A stretch of 39,601 nucleotides of DNA from an uncultured Lachnospiraceae bacterium. GTDB taxonomy: Bacteria > Bacillota > Clostridia > Lachnospirales > Lachnospiraceae. Positions within the stretch are counted from its first letter, which is position 1. Every line of letters starts with the position of its first letter. The stretch lies in the NCBI GenBank assembly GCA_947631505.1, contig CANRLR010000022.1:1-39601 (forward strand), written 5' to 3'. Position numbers and translations under genes: made by a program. Positions 9,474-18,562 of the stretch are shown piece after piece. The notes beneath the pieces are model-generated. The model was given only the letters and a program-made list of their open reading frames with translations. It had not been told where the DNA came from and searched no databases.

Positions 9474-9914
9474 ATGAATTTATCAGAATTGAAACCAGCT
9501 GCTGGTTCTAAGCACAGTAATGAGTTTAGAAGAGGCCGCGGTCATGGTTCAGGAAATGGTAAGACTGCCGGTAAGGGACACAAGGGACAGAAAGCTCGTT
9601 CCGGAGCTCCAAGACCGGGATTTGAAGGCGGTCAGTTACCGTTATATAGAAGATTACCTAAGAGAGGGTTTACAAACATCAACAGTAAGGACATCGTGGG
9701 AATCAGCGTATCCCGTCTGAATGTATTTGAGGATGGTGCTGAGGTAACCGTAGCGGCTCTTATGGAAAAAGGTATCGTAAGCAATCCAAAAGATGGAGTT
9801 AAGATTCTTGGAAATGGAGAGTTAACCAAAAAGCTTGATGTGAAAGTAAATGCTTACAGCGCAAGTGCTGCGGAGAAGATTCAGGCTGCAGGTGGAAAAG
9901 CAGAGGTGATTTAA
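9474..9914 (+). CDS. rplO: 50S ribosomal protein L15
   Basis: 146-aa L15, a late-assembling 50S protein. ATG 9474 ([16 protein letters not shown]) is preferred over an in-frame GTG at 9465, which overlaps the binding site AAGGAGGTG. The glycine/arginine-rich segment [20 protein letters not shown] is typical of L15. The stop overlaps the secY ATG (TAATG). Confidence 0.97.
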   Translation: MNLSELKPAAGSKHSNEFRRGRGHGSGNGKTAGKGHKGQKARSGAPRPGFEGGQLPLYRRLPKRGFTNINSKDIVGISVSRLNVFEDGAEVTVAALMEKGIVSNPKDGVKILGNGELTKKLDVKVNAYSASAAEKIQAAGGKAEVI

Positions 9915-11248
9915 TGTTAACAATGATTCAAAATGCGTTAAAGACTAAAGAAATCCGTATGAAACTGCTTTTTGTGCTCGTTGCACTTATAATCGTCAGA
10001 ATCGGATGTAATATTCCGGTTCCTGGCGTAAATGCAAATGTTATGCAGGAATTGTTCAACAGTAATAAATCGTTAGGATTTCTTGATGTTATGACAGGTG
10101 GTTCATTCTCCAGAATGTCCATCTTCGCATTGAACATTACACCATATATTACAGCATCCATTATATTACAGCTTCTTACTATTGCAATTCCTCGTCTTGA
10201 GGAACTGCAAAAGGATGGCGAAGATGGACGGAAGAAGATTAATGAATATACAAGATATTTATCAATTGTTCTGGCCGTAATTGAAGGTGTTGCTATTATT
10301 ATCGGTTTTCGTAATCAGAACATTTTTAAAGATTCCGGTTACACGACAATGATATTGGCAGTATGTGCATTGACAGCAGGTGCAGCATTCTTGATGTGGT
10401 TGGGTGAACAGGTTACAGAAAAGGGTGTAGGAAATGGTATCTCAATTATCTTATTGATTAATATTGTTGCCCGTATACCGAGTGATTTGTTTGGTCTGTA
10501 TAACACGTATATAAAAGGAGCAGGAAACATTACAAACTCAATTGTGGCAGCTGTCATTATTTTGGCTATTATTGTTGCAATGTATGTGTTTATCGTTTTC
10601 CTTCAGGATGGAGAGCGTCGTATTCCGGTTCAGTATGCGAAAAAAATTCAAGGAAGAAAGGTGGCTGGCGGACAGTCAAGCCATATTCCTTTGAAAGTCA
10701 ATACAGCGGGAGTTATTCCGGTAATTTTCGCTAGTTCTATGATGTCATTACCGGTTGTTATTGCAAGTTTTGCTGGAATTCAGCCGGCAACCGGACCAAA
10801 TGCAACGGTATGGCAGAAACTTTTAACAGTCTGTAATCAGAGTGATTGGTGCAAAATCGGAAGTTGGGGAGAATTTAAGTACACCTTGGGCTTGGTAATT
10901 TATATTGCATTGGTAATTTTCTTTGCATATTTCTATACTTCCGTAACTTTTAATCCACTTGAGATTTCCAATAATATGAAAAAGCAGGGTGGATTCATTC
11001 CGGGAATCAGACCTGGTAAACCAACAACGGAATATCTTACAACTGTTTTGAACAGCATCATTTTTCTTGGAGCAGTCGGAATGGTAATCGTATGTGTACT
11101 TCCAATTGTATTCTCCGGAGCGTTCGGTGCGGATGTATCCTTTAGCGGAACATCCTTAATCATCGTAGTTGGTGTTGTAATTGAAACATTGAAACAAATT
11201 GAATCCTTAGTATTAGTCCGTCATTATAAGGGCTTTTTAGGAAATTAA
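9914..11248 (+). CDS. secY: Protein translocase subunit SecY
   Basis: 444-aa channel subunit of the Sec translocon, with about ten membrane segments. Typical features are the N-terminal [11 protein letters not shown]-like segment (here [14 protein letters not shown]), the [22 protein letters not shown] plug/TM2 region, and the cytoplasmic loop [16 protein letters not shown]. It starts at ATG 9914, overlapping rplO, with GAGGTGAT as binding site; an in-frame ATG at 9923 is an alternative. It is followed by a 172-bp spacer with hairpins before adk. Confidence 0.97.
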   Translation: MLTMIQNALKTKEIRMKLLFVLVALIIVRIGCNIPVPGVNANVMQELFNSNKSLGFLDVMTGGSFSRMSIFALNITPYITASIILQLLTIAIPRLEELQKDGEDGRKKINEYTRYLSIVLAVIEGVAIIIGFRNQNIFKDSGYTTMILAVCALTAGAAFLMWLGEQVTEKGVGNGISIILLINIVARIPSDLFGLYNTYIKGAGNITNSIVAAVIILAIIVAMYVFIVFLQDGERRIPVQYAKKIQGRKVAGGQSSHIPLKVNTAGVIPVIFASSMMSLPVVIASFAGIQPATGPNATVWQKLLTVCNQSDWCKIGSWGEFKYTLGLVIYIALVIFFAYFYTSVTFNPLEISNNMKKQGGFIPGIRPGKPTTEYLTTVLNSIIFLGAVGMVIVCVLPIVFSGAFGADVSFSGTSLIIVVGVVIETLKQIESLVLVRHYKGFLGN

Positions 11249-11265
11249 TTTTGTTAAACATAGGA

Positions 11266-11364
11266 CGACCCCCTGCCGGAGTATTTTGGCGGGAGGTCGC
11301 TTACCTATTTTATCTTATAGGAAAGACCGTCTTGCGCAGAGCGAAGTTTGGCTTCGCCAAACTT
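11266..11364 (+). repeat. Two hairpins in the secY-adk spacer
   Basis: A long hairpin (11266-11299: CGACC, one mismatch, CCTGCC paired with GGCGGG and GGTCG) has no T-run behind it. A second hairpin, 11344-11364, is a perfect 9-bp stem AAGTTTGGC-TTC-GCCAAACTT with the same GCTTCGC apex as hairpins between rpsH and rplF. Confidence 0.7.
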
Positions 11365-11369
11365 TTAGA

Positions 11370-11397
11370 GCGCCGGTTTTTCACGGCACTTTTTTTA
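11370..11397 (+). terminator. Probable intrinsic terminator or attenuator before adk
   Basis: GCCG (11372-11375) pairs with CGGC (11384-11387), extendable outward past one mismatch, and is followed by a run of T from 11390. The stem is short, so termination may be partial, lowering expression of adk and downstream genes relative to the ribosomal genes. Confidence 0.5.
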
Positions 11398-11420
11398 TAT
11401 GGAAAGGATTAGGTGTTAGT

Positions 11421-12065
11421 ATGAAAATAGTTATGTTAGGTGCACCGGGTGCAGGCAAAGGCACTCAGGCAAAAATGATTTCTGAGAAATATGGTATTCC
11501 TCACATTTCTACGGGTGATATTTTCCGTGCCAACATTAAAGAAAATACAGAACTCGGTCAGAAAGCAAAGGAATATATGGATAAGGGACTTCTTGTTCCG
11601 GATGAATTGGTAGTAGACCTTGTAGTAGACCGTTTGGCTCAGGATGATGCGAAAAAAGGATATGTTTTGGATGGATTTCCAAGAACGATTCCACAGGCAG
11701 AGGCATTAACAGAGGCGCTTGCAAAAATAAACGAAAAATTGGATTATGCAATTGATGTTGATGTTCCAGATGAAAATATTATTAACAGAATGTCGGGCAG
11801 ACGTGCATGTGTAAACTGTGGTGGAACATATCATATTAAATATAATCCAACAAAAGAAGAAGGAATTTGTGATGCATGTGGCGGAGAATTGATTCTTCGT
11901 GATGATGATAAACCGGAAACTGTAAAACAGCGTTTGAGTGTTTATCATGAACAGACACAGCCATTAATCGACTATTATACCAAAGAGGGAATTCTGAAAG
12001 AGGTTGACGGGACGGTTGATTTGGATGTTGTATTTGAGGAAATTGTTAAGATCTTAGAAAAATAG
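11421..12065 (+). CDS. adk: Adenylate kinase, zinc-lid type
   Basis: 214-aa cytosolic enzyme interconverting ATP + AMP and 2 ADP. The P-loop [10 protein letters not shown] is at residues 7-16, and the AMP-site motif DGFPRT is near residue 84. The LID domain carries CVNC and CDAC cysteine pairs, the structural zinc site of Gram-positive long-form adenylate kinases. The start is ATG 11421 ([10 protein letters not shown]), preceded by GGAAAGGA; the open frame extends upstream through hairpin sequence without a usable start. The order secY-adk-map is the classical Firmicute one. Confidence 0.97.
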   Translation: MKIVMLGAPGAGKGTQAKMISEKYGIPHISTGDIFRANIKENTELGQKAKEYMDKGLLVPDELVVDLVVDRLAQDDAKKGYVLDGFPRTIPQAEALTEALAKINEKLDYAIDVDVPDENIINRMSGRRACVNCGGTYHIKYNPTKEEGICDACGGELILRDDDKPETVKQRLSVYHEQTQPLIDYYTKEGILKEVDGTVDLDVVFEEIVKILEK

Positions 12066-12113
12066 AGCATTACAATGTATGAAAGAGATGGAAATAAATG
12101 GAGGCGAAAAATC

Positions 12114-12866
12114 ATGGCAGTAACAATTAAATCAGAACGTGAAATTCAGTTGATGCGTGATGCCGGCAAAATTCTGGCAGAGGTACATAACCAGCTGGCA
12201 GAACTAATCGCACCGGGAATAACAACAATGGATATTGACCGCAAGGGCGAAGAATTGATTCGCAAGGCTGGCTGCATCCCTTCCTTTAAGGGGTATGAGG
12301 GATACCCGGCCTCCATTTGTGTTTCCGTTAATGATGAAGTAGTTCATGGAATTCCAAATAAGAAGCATCGTTTGTTTGAGGGAGATATTGTTAGTTTAGA
12401 TGCCGGCGTAATTTATAAAGATTACCAGTCGGATGCTGCAAGAACCCATGCAGTAGGGAAAATCAGTGAGGAAGCACAGCGATTAATTGATGTCACAAGA
12501 GAAAGTTTCTTCAAAGGAATTGAATTTGCAAGAGCAGGTAATCACTTGTATGATATTTCTTCTGCTATTCAGAAGTATGTGGAGGCAAATGGATTTTCTG
12601 TTGTTCGTGATTTGGTAGGACATGGAATCGGAAAAGAAATGCATGAAGAACCACAGATTCCAAATTATAAACCAATTGGACGGGGAATTAAATTGTATCC
12701 GGGAATGACATTTGCAATTGAACCAATGGTCAATGCGGGAAAGTATGACGTTTGGATTTTAGAAGATGATTGGACAGTGGTGACGAGAGATGGTTCAAAT
12801 TCTGCTCATTATGAAAACACGGTGCTGATTACAGACGGAGAGCCGGAGATTTTATCATTGATTTAA
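12114..12866 (+). CDS. map: Methionine aminopeptidase, type I
   Basis: 250-aa enzyme that removes the initiator methionine from nascent proteins. It belongs to the M24 family. Metal ligands are visible in LDAGVIYKDYQSDAARTH (both aspartates), GHGIGKEMHEEP (histidine), IEPM (glutamate) and the C-terminal HYENTVLIT (glutamate). ATG 12114 (MAVTIKSEREIQLMR) is chosen because AATGGAGGC precedes it; an upstream in-frame ATG at 12075 has no binding site. No KOW-domain (L14e-like) gene separates it from infA, unlike many other Firmicutes. Confidence 0.97.
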   Translation: MAVTIKSEREIQLMRDAGKILAEVHNQLAELIAPGITTMDIDRKGEELIRKAGCIPSFKGYEGYPASICVSVNDEVVHGIPNKKHRLFEGDIVSLDAGVIYKDYQSDAARTHAVGKISEEAQRLIDVTRESFFKGIEFARAGNHLYDISSAIQKYVEANGFSVVRDLVGHGIGKEMHEEPQIPNYKPIGRGIKLYPGMTFAIEPMVNAGKYDVWILEDDWTVVTRDGSNSAHYENTVLITDGEPEILSLI

Positions 12867-12903
12867 GTTAGACTGATGCACATGAGTGCGAATGGAGGTA
12901 AAA

Positions 12904-13122
12904 ATGTCAAAAACAGATGTTATTGAAATTGAGGGAACTGTAATTGAAAAATTGCCAAATGCAATGTTTCAGGTGGAATTGGAGAATGGACATAAAGTGC
13001 TGGCCCATATAAGTGGAAAGCTTCGTATGAATTATATCCGTATTTTGCCAGGCGACAAGGTAACATTGGAGCTGTCCCCTTATGATTTGACAAAAGGAAG
13101 AATTGTCTGGAGAGATAAATAA
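12904..13122 (+). CDS. infA: Translation initiation factor IF-1
   Basis: 72-aa IF-1, a single OB-fold protein that blocks the A site during initiation. [20 protein letters not shown] and the C-terminal [15 protein letters not shown] match the family at the standard length. The start is ATG 12904 with ATGGAGGT upstream; the longer reading beginning at 12886 adds residues foreign to IF-1. Confidence 0.98.
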   Translation: MSKTDVIEIEGTVIEKLPNAMFQVELENGHKVLAHISGKLRMNYIRILPGDKVTLELSPYDLTKGRIVWRDK

Positions 13123-13150
13123 AATTCTTTACAAAAGAATTAATTTGTTC

Positions 13151-13179
13151 TTGCATTCCGCGAGAACCCATGTTATAAT
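13151..13179 (+). promoter_or_regulatory. Internal promoter ahead of rpmJ
   Basis: TTGCAT (13151-13156), a 17-bp spacer and TATAAT (13174-13179), with TG one base before the -10 (extended -10), lie 35 bp upstream of the rpmJ start. It should start a second transcript covering rpmJ and the alpha operon (rpsM-rpsK-rpsD-rpoA-rplQ). Confidence 0.8.
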
Positions 13180-13213
13180 TGTACTCGGACTTTTTTGAAA
13201 GGAGGGTATTACT

Positions 13214-13327
13214 GTGAAAGTTAGATCATCAGTAAAACCGATTTGCGAAAAATGCAAAGTCATTAAAAGAAAAGGACGTATCAGAGTAATCTGTGAAAAT
13301 CCGAAACACAAGCAAAGACAAGGCTAA
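13214..13327 (+). CDS. rpmJ: 50S ribosomal protein L36
   Basis: A 37-aa reading frame from GTG 13214, with GAAAGGAGGG upstream. It reads [20 protein letters not shown] and continues to the end KHKQRQG. Three cysteines and one histidine (C11, C14, C27, H32) form the zinc site of the C+ type of L36. Normal length for the family. It sits between infA and rpsM as in most Firmicutes, here directly behind its own promoter. Confidence 0.97.
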   Translation: MKVRSSVKPICEKCKVIKRKGRIRVICENPKHKQRQG

Positions 13328-13732
13328 TGAATAGTTCCGAAAACCTGAAGAATACTCTTTGGGTTATTTTCGTGTTTATAAATTAAGTTCTTGCTTTCTG
13401 TGTTACAGTACCTGACCGTCATTTAGAATTATTTTCATTTGCTGTGAAGATAATGATAGGTACTGTGATATCGCAACGGTAAGCGGTACGATGTTCTCCT
13501 GTGGAGTTTCTACTATATTATATGCTTTGGTTTGGCATGGGGAACTTGTGAGGTTCTTGATTCGTATCGTTGTTGGCGATTTAAAGCGGCTGCAGTGTGA
13601 TTCTTTCAGAATCGCACCGGGGAATGCGAAGCATTCTCCAACAATCAGAGAAGCGATTTATGCATTCGCTCTCAAAAAAAGTGTGAAGAATCACACAACA
13701 AACAATAAAAATAATGGAGGTGTAAAGCGCAC
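13328..13732 (+). promoter_or_regulatory. 405-nt structured spacer upstream of rpsM
   Basis: No gene is supported. ACAGTACCT (13405-13413) pairs perfectly with AGGTACTGT (13458-13466), enclosing a second 9-bp stem, 13428-13436 with 13446-13454, to give a long rod-like hairpin. Downstream is a group of palindromes: 13595-13617 (10-bp stem, TTC loop), 13619-13639 (GGGAATGC-GAA-GCATTCTCC) and 13681-13696 (GTGTGA-AGAA-TCACAC). The first part looks like a regulatory leader of the alpha operon; the second resembles the palindrome clusters at 7567-7806 and 11344-11364. In E. coli S4 regulates this operon through a leader; here that is only an idea. Confidence 0.5.
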
Positions 13733-14101
13733 ATGGCTCGTATAAGCGGTGTTGATTTACCAAGAGAAAAACGTGTTGAAATAGGTCTTACCTATATTTA
13801 CGGTATCGGTGTTGCAAGCTCTAAGAGAATTTTAGCTGAGGCAAATGTTGATCCGGATATCCGTTGCAAAGATTTGACGGATGAAGATGTTTCTAAGATT
13901 CGTGACGTAATTGACCGTACACAGGTTGTAGAGGGAGATTTGCGTCGAGAGGTTGCTTTGAACATCAAGAGATTACAGGAAATTGGATGCTATAGAGGAA
14001 TCCGTCATAGAAAGGGTCTTCCGGTTCGTGGTCAGAAAACAAAGACGAATGCCAGAACAAGAAAAGGTCCGAAGCGTACTGTAGCAAACAAGAAGAAATA
14101 A
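13733..14101 (+). CDS. rpsM: 30S ribosomal protein S13
   Basis: 122-aa S13 of the 30S head, forming intersubunit bridges and contacting P-site t[22 protein letters not shown], the YGIGVASS helix-hairpin-helix and the basic C-terminus [17 protein letters not shown] are standard. AATGGAGGTG precedes ATG 13733. First gene of the alpha-operon part. Confidence 0.97.
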   Translation: MARISGVDLPREKRVEIGLTYIYGIGVASSKRILAEANVDPDIRCKDLTDEDVSKIRDVIDRTQVVEGDLRREVALNIKRLQEIGCYRGIRHRKGLPVRGQKTKTNARTRKGPKRTVANKKK

Positions 14102-14118
14102 TATAGGAGGTAAGACAA

Positions 14119-14511
14119 GTGGCTAAACAAGTTAAAAAAGTGACAAAAAAGCGTGTCAAAAAGAATATTGACCGCGGACAGGCACATATTCAGTCATCTT
14201 TTAACAATACAATCGTAACACTGACAGACATGGAAGGAAATGCAATTTCTTGGGCAAGTGCAGGTGGACTTGGTTTCCGTGGTTCTAAGAAGTCTACTCC
14301 ATATGCAGCTCAGATGGCAGCAGAAACAGCAGCAAAGGCAGCATTACCACATGGTCTTAAGACAGTAGAAGTAATGGTAAAAGGTCCGGGTTCCGGTCGT
14401 GAAGCAGCAATTCGTGCAATTCAGGCTTGCGGAATTGAAGTGACAAGTATTCAGGATGTTACACCAGTACCACATAATGGATGTAGACCACCAAAACGTA
14501 GAAGGGTGTAA
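14119..14511 (+). CDS. rpsK: 30S ribosomal protein S11
   Basis: 130-aa S11 of the platform, near the Shine-Dalgarno helix. It starts at GTG 14119 with ATAGGAGGT upstream. Conserved blocks: [36 protein letters not shown] and the C-terminal [13 protein letters not shown]. Intact. Confidence 0.97.
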   Translation: MAKQVKKVTKKRVKKNIDRGQAHIQSSFNNTIVTLTDMEGNAISWASAGGLGFRGSKKSTPYAAQMAAETAAKAALPHGLKTVEVMVKGPGSGREAAIRAIQACGIEVTSIQDVTPVPHNGCRPPKRRRV

Positions 14512-14516
14512 AAAAA

Positions 14517-14563
14517 AGTGCCTAAAAAACATGGCACTCTGAAGTTTGTGTCCCACAGACTTC
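14517..14563 (+). promoter_or_regulatory. Two hairpins between rpsK and rpsD
   Basis: AGTGCC (14517-14522) pairs with GGCACT (14533-14538), and a 10-bp stem with one wobble pair, 14541-14550 with 14554-14563 around a TCC loop, follows. No T-run, so probably not a terminator. Firmicute rpsD can be autoregulated by S4 through its leader; whether these hairpins do so cannot be told from sequence. Confidence 0.45.
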
Positions 14564-14599
14564 TCCCGGTTTAAGATTATATTTTAGGAGGAAATAAAA

Positions 14600-15193
14600 A
14601 TGGCTATAGATAGAACGCCGGTTTTAAAGAGATGTAGAGCCTTGGACTTGGATCCTGTATATTTGGGAATTGACAAGAAATCTAAGAGAAATGCTAGATC
14701 TGGGAAAAAATTAAGTGAGTACGGCAGTCAGTTGAGAGAGAAACAGAAAGCAAAATTTATCTACGGAGTTCTTGAGAAACCTTTCCGTAACTATTTTGCG
14801 AAAGCTCAGAAATTAAAATATGGTACAACAGGTGACAACCTTATGATTCTGTTAGAGCTTAGATTGGACAATGTTATGTTCCGTCTTGGTATGGCTAGAA
14901 CAAGAAAGGAAGCAAGACAGATCGTTGACCATAAGCATGTACTTGTAAATGGTAAATGTGTCAATATTCCATCTTATCAGGTAAAAGCCGGAGATGTGAT
15001 TGAGATTAAAGAGAAATTTAAAGGAGCTCAGAGATATAAAGACATCCTTGAAGTGACTGGTGGAAGATTAGTTCCGGCTTGGCTGGAAGCAGATCACGAG
15101 ACATTGTCCGGAACGGTTAAGGAAATCCCTAGCAGAGCAGAGATTGATGTTCCAGTAAACGATGTGCTTATTGTCGAGTTGTACTCTAAGTAA
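14600..15193 (+). CDS. rpsD: 30S ribosomal protein S4
   Basis: 197-aa S4, a primary 16S-binding protein and a frequent autoregulator. The S4 RNA-binding domain is visible (RLDNVMFRLGMARTRKEARQ; HKHVLVNGKCVNIPSYQVKAGD, residues 92-134). It lacks the N-terminal zinc cysteines of some S4 proteins (here CRALDLDPVYLG has a single cysteine). TTAGGAGGAAA precedes ATG 14600. Its position between rpsK and rpoA follows the clostridial rather than the Bacillus arrangement. Confidence 0.97.
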   Translation: MAIDRTPVLKRCRALDLDPVYLGIDKKSKRNARSGKKLSEYGSQLREKQKAKFIYGVLEKPFRNYFAKAQKLKYGTTGDNLMILLELRLDNVMFRLGMARTRKEARQIVDHKHVLVNGKCVNIPSYQVKAGDVIEIKEKFKGAQRYKDILEVTGGRLVPAWLEADHETLSGTVKEIPSRAEIDVPVNDVLIVELYSK

Positions 15194-15222
15194 TTAACTA
15201 AACCCAAAAGGAGGGTCCAGTA

Positions 15223-16191
15223 GTGTTTGATTTTGAAAAACCTAGAATTGATATTGAAGAGATTTCGGATGACAAAAAATATGGACGTTTTATAGTAGAA
15301 CCACTTGAAAGAGGATACGGTACTACTTTGGGTAATTCTTTGAGAAGAATCATGCTTTCATCTTTACCTGGTACAGCAGTAAGCCAGATTAAGATTGATG
15401 GCGTAGTACATGAGTTCAGCTCAATCCCTGGAGTAAAAGAAGATGTAACAGAAATCGTAATGAACATCAAGAATCTTTCTATTAAGAACAATAGTGATGA
15501 TTTGAATACTCCACAAATGATGTATATTGATGCACACGGTGAAGGTGTTGTGACTGCAGCAGACATCAAATGCGGTTCCGCCGATATTGAGATAATCAAT
15601 TCCGATCAGGTGATTGCTACTTTAAATGGTGGTGCTGATTGTAAACTTTACATTGAAATGACGGTTACAAATGGTCGTGGATATGTAAGTTCTGATAAGA
15701 ATAAAAAAGAGGATATGGCAATTGATGTGATTCCGATTGATTCCATTTATACACCAATTGAGCGGGTAAACATTAAAGTTGAGAATACTCGTGTCGGTCA
15801 GATTACAGATTTTGATAAGTTGACATTGGATGTATATACGAATGGAACCTTGGAACCGGATGAGGCTGTTAGTTTGGCAGCTAAAGTATTGAGTGAACAT
15901 CTGAATTCATTTATTGACCTCTCTGAAAAAGCAAAAATGGCGGAAGTTATCGTAGAGAAGGAAGAGGATGAATCTCAGAAAGTAATGGATATGAACATCG
16001 ATGAGTTAGAGTTGTCTGTTCGTTCCTATAATTGTTTGAAGAGAGCTGGCATCAATACCGTAGAAGAGTTGACGAATAAAACCGCTGAAGATATGATGAA
16101 AGTTCGGAACTTAGGTCGTAAGTCCCTTGAGGAAGTGCTTGCTAAGTTGAAAGAGCTTGGCTTATCTCTCAGTTCGGGTGAATCTGAATAA
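15223..16191 (+). CDS. rpoA: RNA polymerase subunit alpha
   Basis: 322-aa alpha subunit that dimerises to nucleate polymerase assembly. The N-terminal domain (about residues 1-230) includes [20 protein letters not shown]; the C-terminal domain (about 245-315, [33 protein letters not shown]) contacts UP elements and activators. The start is GTG 15223 with AAAAGGAGGGT upstream. Followed by rplQ after 24 nt. Confidence 0.98.
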   Translation: MFDFEKPRIDIEEISDDKKYGRFIVEPLERGYGTTLGNSLRRIMLSSLPGTAVSQIKIDGVVHEFSSIPGVKEDVTEIVMNIKNLSIKNNSDDLNTPQMMYIDAHGEGVVTAADIKCGSADIEIINSDQVIATLNGGADCKLYIEMTVTNGRGYVSSDKNKKEDMAIDVIPIDSIYTPIERVNIKVENTRVGQITDFDKLTLDVYTNGTLEPDEAVSLAAKVLSEHLNSFIDLSEKAKMAEVIVEKEEDESQKVMDMNIDELELSVRSYNCLKRAGINTVEELTNKTAEDMMKVRNLGRKSLEEVLAKLKELGLSLSSGESE

Positions 16192-16215
16192 TTGTATTAA
16201 CAAGGAGGAAATATC

Positions 16216-16752
16216 ATGGCAGGCTATAGAAAACTTGGAAGAACATCCAGCCAGAGAAAAGCTTTGCTGAGAAATCAGGTAACGAATCTGTTGTATCACG
16301 GAAAAATCGTTACAACAGAAGCGAAAGCAAAAGAGATTCGCAAGATTGCTGAAGGTATGATTGCACTTGCAGTACGCGAAAAAGATAATTATGAAACCGT
16401 TACTGTACAGGCAAAAGTACCTCAGAAAGATAAAGATGGTAAAAGAGTAAAGGAAGTAGTAGATGGTAAGAAGGTAACGGTTTATGATACCGTAGACAAA
16501 GAAATTAAGAAAGATATGCCATCTAGACTTCACGCTAGACGTCAGATGAAGAAAATGCTGTATACAGTAAAGGAAGTCCCTACGGCTACAGCTGGCAGGA
16601 AAAAAGGTACGAAAGAGGTAGATATTACCAATCTTCTTTTTGATGAAATCGCACCTAAATATGCGGACCGTAATGGTGGTTACACACGTATCATCAAAAT
16701 TGGGCCACGTAAAGGTGACGCAGCGATGGAAGTTGTAATTGAATTAGTATAA
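16216..16752 (+). CDS. rplQ: 50S ribosomal protein L17, long form
   Basis: 178-aa L17, near the tunnel exit. The core [20 protein letters not shown] and the ending [22 protein letters not shown] are standard. The protein is about 50-60 residues longer than the usual 113-130 because of an insertion roughly between residues 60 and 130 (including [19 protein letters not shown]). Long L17 proteins are known in Lachnospiraceae, so this supports the proposed host family. AAGGAGGAAAT precedes ATG 16216. Last gene of the superoperon. Confidence 0.96.
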   Translation: MAGYRKLGRTSSQRKALLRNQVTNLLYHGKIVTTEAKAKEIRKIAEGMIALAVREKDNYETVTVQAKVPQKDKDGKRVKEVVDGKKVTVYDTVDKEIKKDMPSRLHARRQMKKMLYTVKEVPTATAGRKKGTKEVDITNLLFDEIAPKYADRNGGYTRIIKIGPRKGDAAMEVVIELV

Positions 16753-16782
16753 TCAAAATATCCATATGATATGAAGTAAAAG

Positions 16783-16820
16783 AGAGCATTTTCAGAGTAT
16801 TATACTGAGAATGCTCTTTT
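16783..16820 (+). terminator. Intrinsic terminator of the ribosomal superoperon
   Basis: A 13-bp stem with a single wobble pair, AGAGCATTTTCAG (16783-16795) with CTGAGAATGCTCT (16805-16817), is followed by TTT. It ends only five bases before the ribosome binding site of ecfA1, so the transporter genes either depend on read-through or have a promoter that is not obvious. Confidence 0.85.
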
Positions 16821-16838
16821 GCCTAGGAGGGGATTCCT

Positions 16839-17684
16839 TTGATAAAAGCTGAACATGTAAAATTTGATTATATAAGACGTGATGAAAAGGATAATGTCGT
16901 TGCAGTTGAAACAGCAGTAAATGATGTTTCTCTGGATGTGAGAGCAGGAGAGTTTGTGGCTATTTTGGGGCATAACGGTTCTGGTAAATCTACGCTGGCA
17001 AAGCATATAAACGCACTTCTGATTCCGGAGGAAGGAACTATATATGTAGATCATATTGATACTTCCGACGGTGAAATGGTATGGGAAGTGAGACAGAGAG
17101 TAGGAATGGTATTTCAAAATCCGGATAATCAGATTGTATACAATGTAGTGGAAGAGGATGTAGGATTTGGACCGGAAAATTTAGGTGTACCGACAAAGAA
17201 AATATGGCAGCGGGTAGAGGATGCTTTACGAAAAGTCGGTATGTTTCATGCAAGGAAGGAATCTCCGAATAATTTGTCGGGAGGACAAAAACAGCGTGTG
17301 GCGATTGCCGGAATATTGGCAATGAAACCAAAATGCATTGTATTGGATGAGTCGACTGCCATGCTTGATCCCATAGGCAGAAAAGAAGTTTTACAAGCTG
17401 TCAAGGAGCTTAATGAAAAGGAAAAAATCACCGTGCTCTGGATTACTCACTATATGGAAGAAGTAGTAGAGGCAGATAAAGTTATTGTGATGAATAAAGG
17501 CCAGATTGTATTGGAAGGAACTCCACGGGAAATATTTTCACAGGTGGAAATGCTGCAGCACTTTCATTTAGATGTTCCACAAGTTACGTTACTGGCACAT
17601 GAATTGGGAAAAAGGGGAATGCATATGCCAAAGGGCATTTTGACGGTAGAGGAACTGGTAAAAGCCATCACGGCACAGATATAG
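16839..17684 (+). CDS. ecfA1: ECF transporter ATP-binding protein EcfA1
   Basis: 281-aa ATPase of the energy-coupling factor module, which powers vitamin or metal uptake by exchangeable S proteins. Walker [10 protein letters not shown] is at residues 44-52, the signature LSGGQKQR near 147, and Walker [13 protein letters not shown] near 167. The Walker B aspartate is followed by EST rather than EPT, as is common in EcfA1. The start is TTG 16839 with TAGGAGGGG upstream. The gene begins right after the superoperon terminator and runs into ecfA2 after 11 nt. No S component is encoded nearby. Confidence 0.95.
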   Translation: MIKAEHVKFDYIRRDEKDNVVAVETAVNDVSLDVRAGEFVAILGHNGSGKSTLAKHINALLIPEEGTIYVDHIDTSDGEMVWEVRQRVGMVFQNPDNQIVYNVVEEDVGFGPENLGVPTKKIWQRVEDALRKVGMFHARKESPNNLSGGQKQRVAIAGILAMKPKCIVLDESTAMLDPIGRKEVLQAVKELNEKEKITVLWITHYMEEVVEADKVIVMNKGQIVLEGTPREIFSQVEMLQHFHLDVPQVTLLAHELGKRGMHMPKGILTVEELVKAITAQI

Positions 17685-17695
17685 GAGGAAACAGC

Positions 17696-18541
17696 GTGTC
17701 AATCTTAATTCACGAATTAGAATATATTTACAGTCAGGGAACCGCCTATGAAAAAAGGGCACTTCATGATGTGAATCTGGCAATTGAAGATGGAGAGTTT
17801 GTCGGCCTGATTGGACATACCGGTTCTGGGAAATCTACTTTAATTCAACACCTGAACGGGCTTTTAAAACCAACAAGGGGAGGCATCTATTATAATGGGG
17901 AAGATATAAGTGATAAAGATTTCTCCTTGAAAAGATTGAGAAGTAAAGTTGGGCTGGTGTTCCAGTATCCGGAACATCAACTATTTGAAAGCTCAGTGAT
18001 TGAGGATGTCAGATTTGGACCGAAAAATATCGGAATGGAACCGCTACAGGTGGATTTAAAAGCTTTTGATGCTCTGAGGCAGGTGGGAATTGGGGAAGAG
18101 CTATTGGACGTTTCTCCATTACAATTGTCAGGGGGCCAAAAGCGACGCGTGGCGATTGCCGGAGTTCTGGCAATGAGCCCGGAAGTGATGATTTTGGATG
18201 AGCCGACAGCGGGACTAGACCCGGAGGGCAGAGATGAAATTTATGAGCTGGTGGCGAAATTGCATCGGGAAAACAATATGACGGTAATTGTTGTTTCGCA
18301 CAGTATGGAAGATATGGCAAGATATGCCAACCGTCTTATTGTAATGAATGAGGGAACAGTAGAATATGATGGTACACCGTCAGAAGTTTTTTCCCACTAT
18401 AAAGAGCTGGAGCAGATCGGGCTTATGGCACCTCAGGTTACGTATGTTATCGAAGAATTGGTAAGAGCAGGAATCAAACTTCCTCATAATGCGATTACTG
18501 TGGAGCAGGCGGTTGATAGTATTATGAAAGCAACAAGATAA
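17696..18541 (+). CDS. ecfA2: ECF transporter ATP-binding protein EcfA2
   Basis: 281-aa partner ATPase, forming a heterodimer with EcfA1. Walker A GHTGSGKST at residues 39-47, LSGGQKRR signature, Walker B MILDEPTAGLD. The start is GTG 17696 with TAGGAGGAAA upstream. Its C-terminal helix region (VTYVIEELVRAGIKLPHNAI) resembles that of EcfA1, typical of this pair. Confidence 0.95.
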   Translation: MSILIHELEYIYSQGTAYEKRALHDVNLAIEDGEFVGLIGHTGSGKSTLIQHLNGLLKPTRGGIYYNGEDISDKDFSLKRLRSKVGLVFQYPEHQLFESSVIEDVRFGPKNIGMEPLQVDLKAFDALRQVGIGEELLDVSPLQLSGGQKRRVAIAGVLAMSPEVMILDEPTAGLDPEGRDEIYELVAKLHRENNMTVIVVSHSMEDMARYANRLIVMNEGTVEYDGTPSEVFSHYKELEQIGLMAPQVTYVIEELVRAGIKLPHNAITVEQAVDSIMKATR

Positions 18542-18562
18542 GGGAAAGAAATGGGGGTTAAT

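Noticed and set aside
9914-16752. CRISPR-like regular repeats in the spacers
   Set aside because: The hairpins share only a 7-base tip, are irregularly spaced and have no repeat-spacer pattern.
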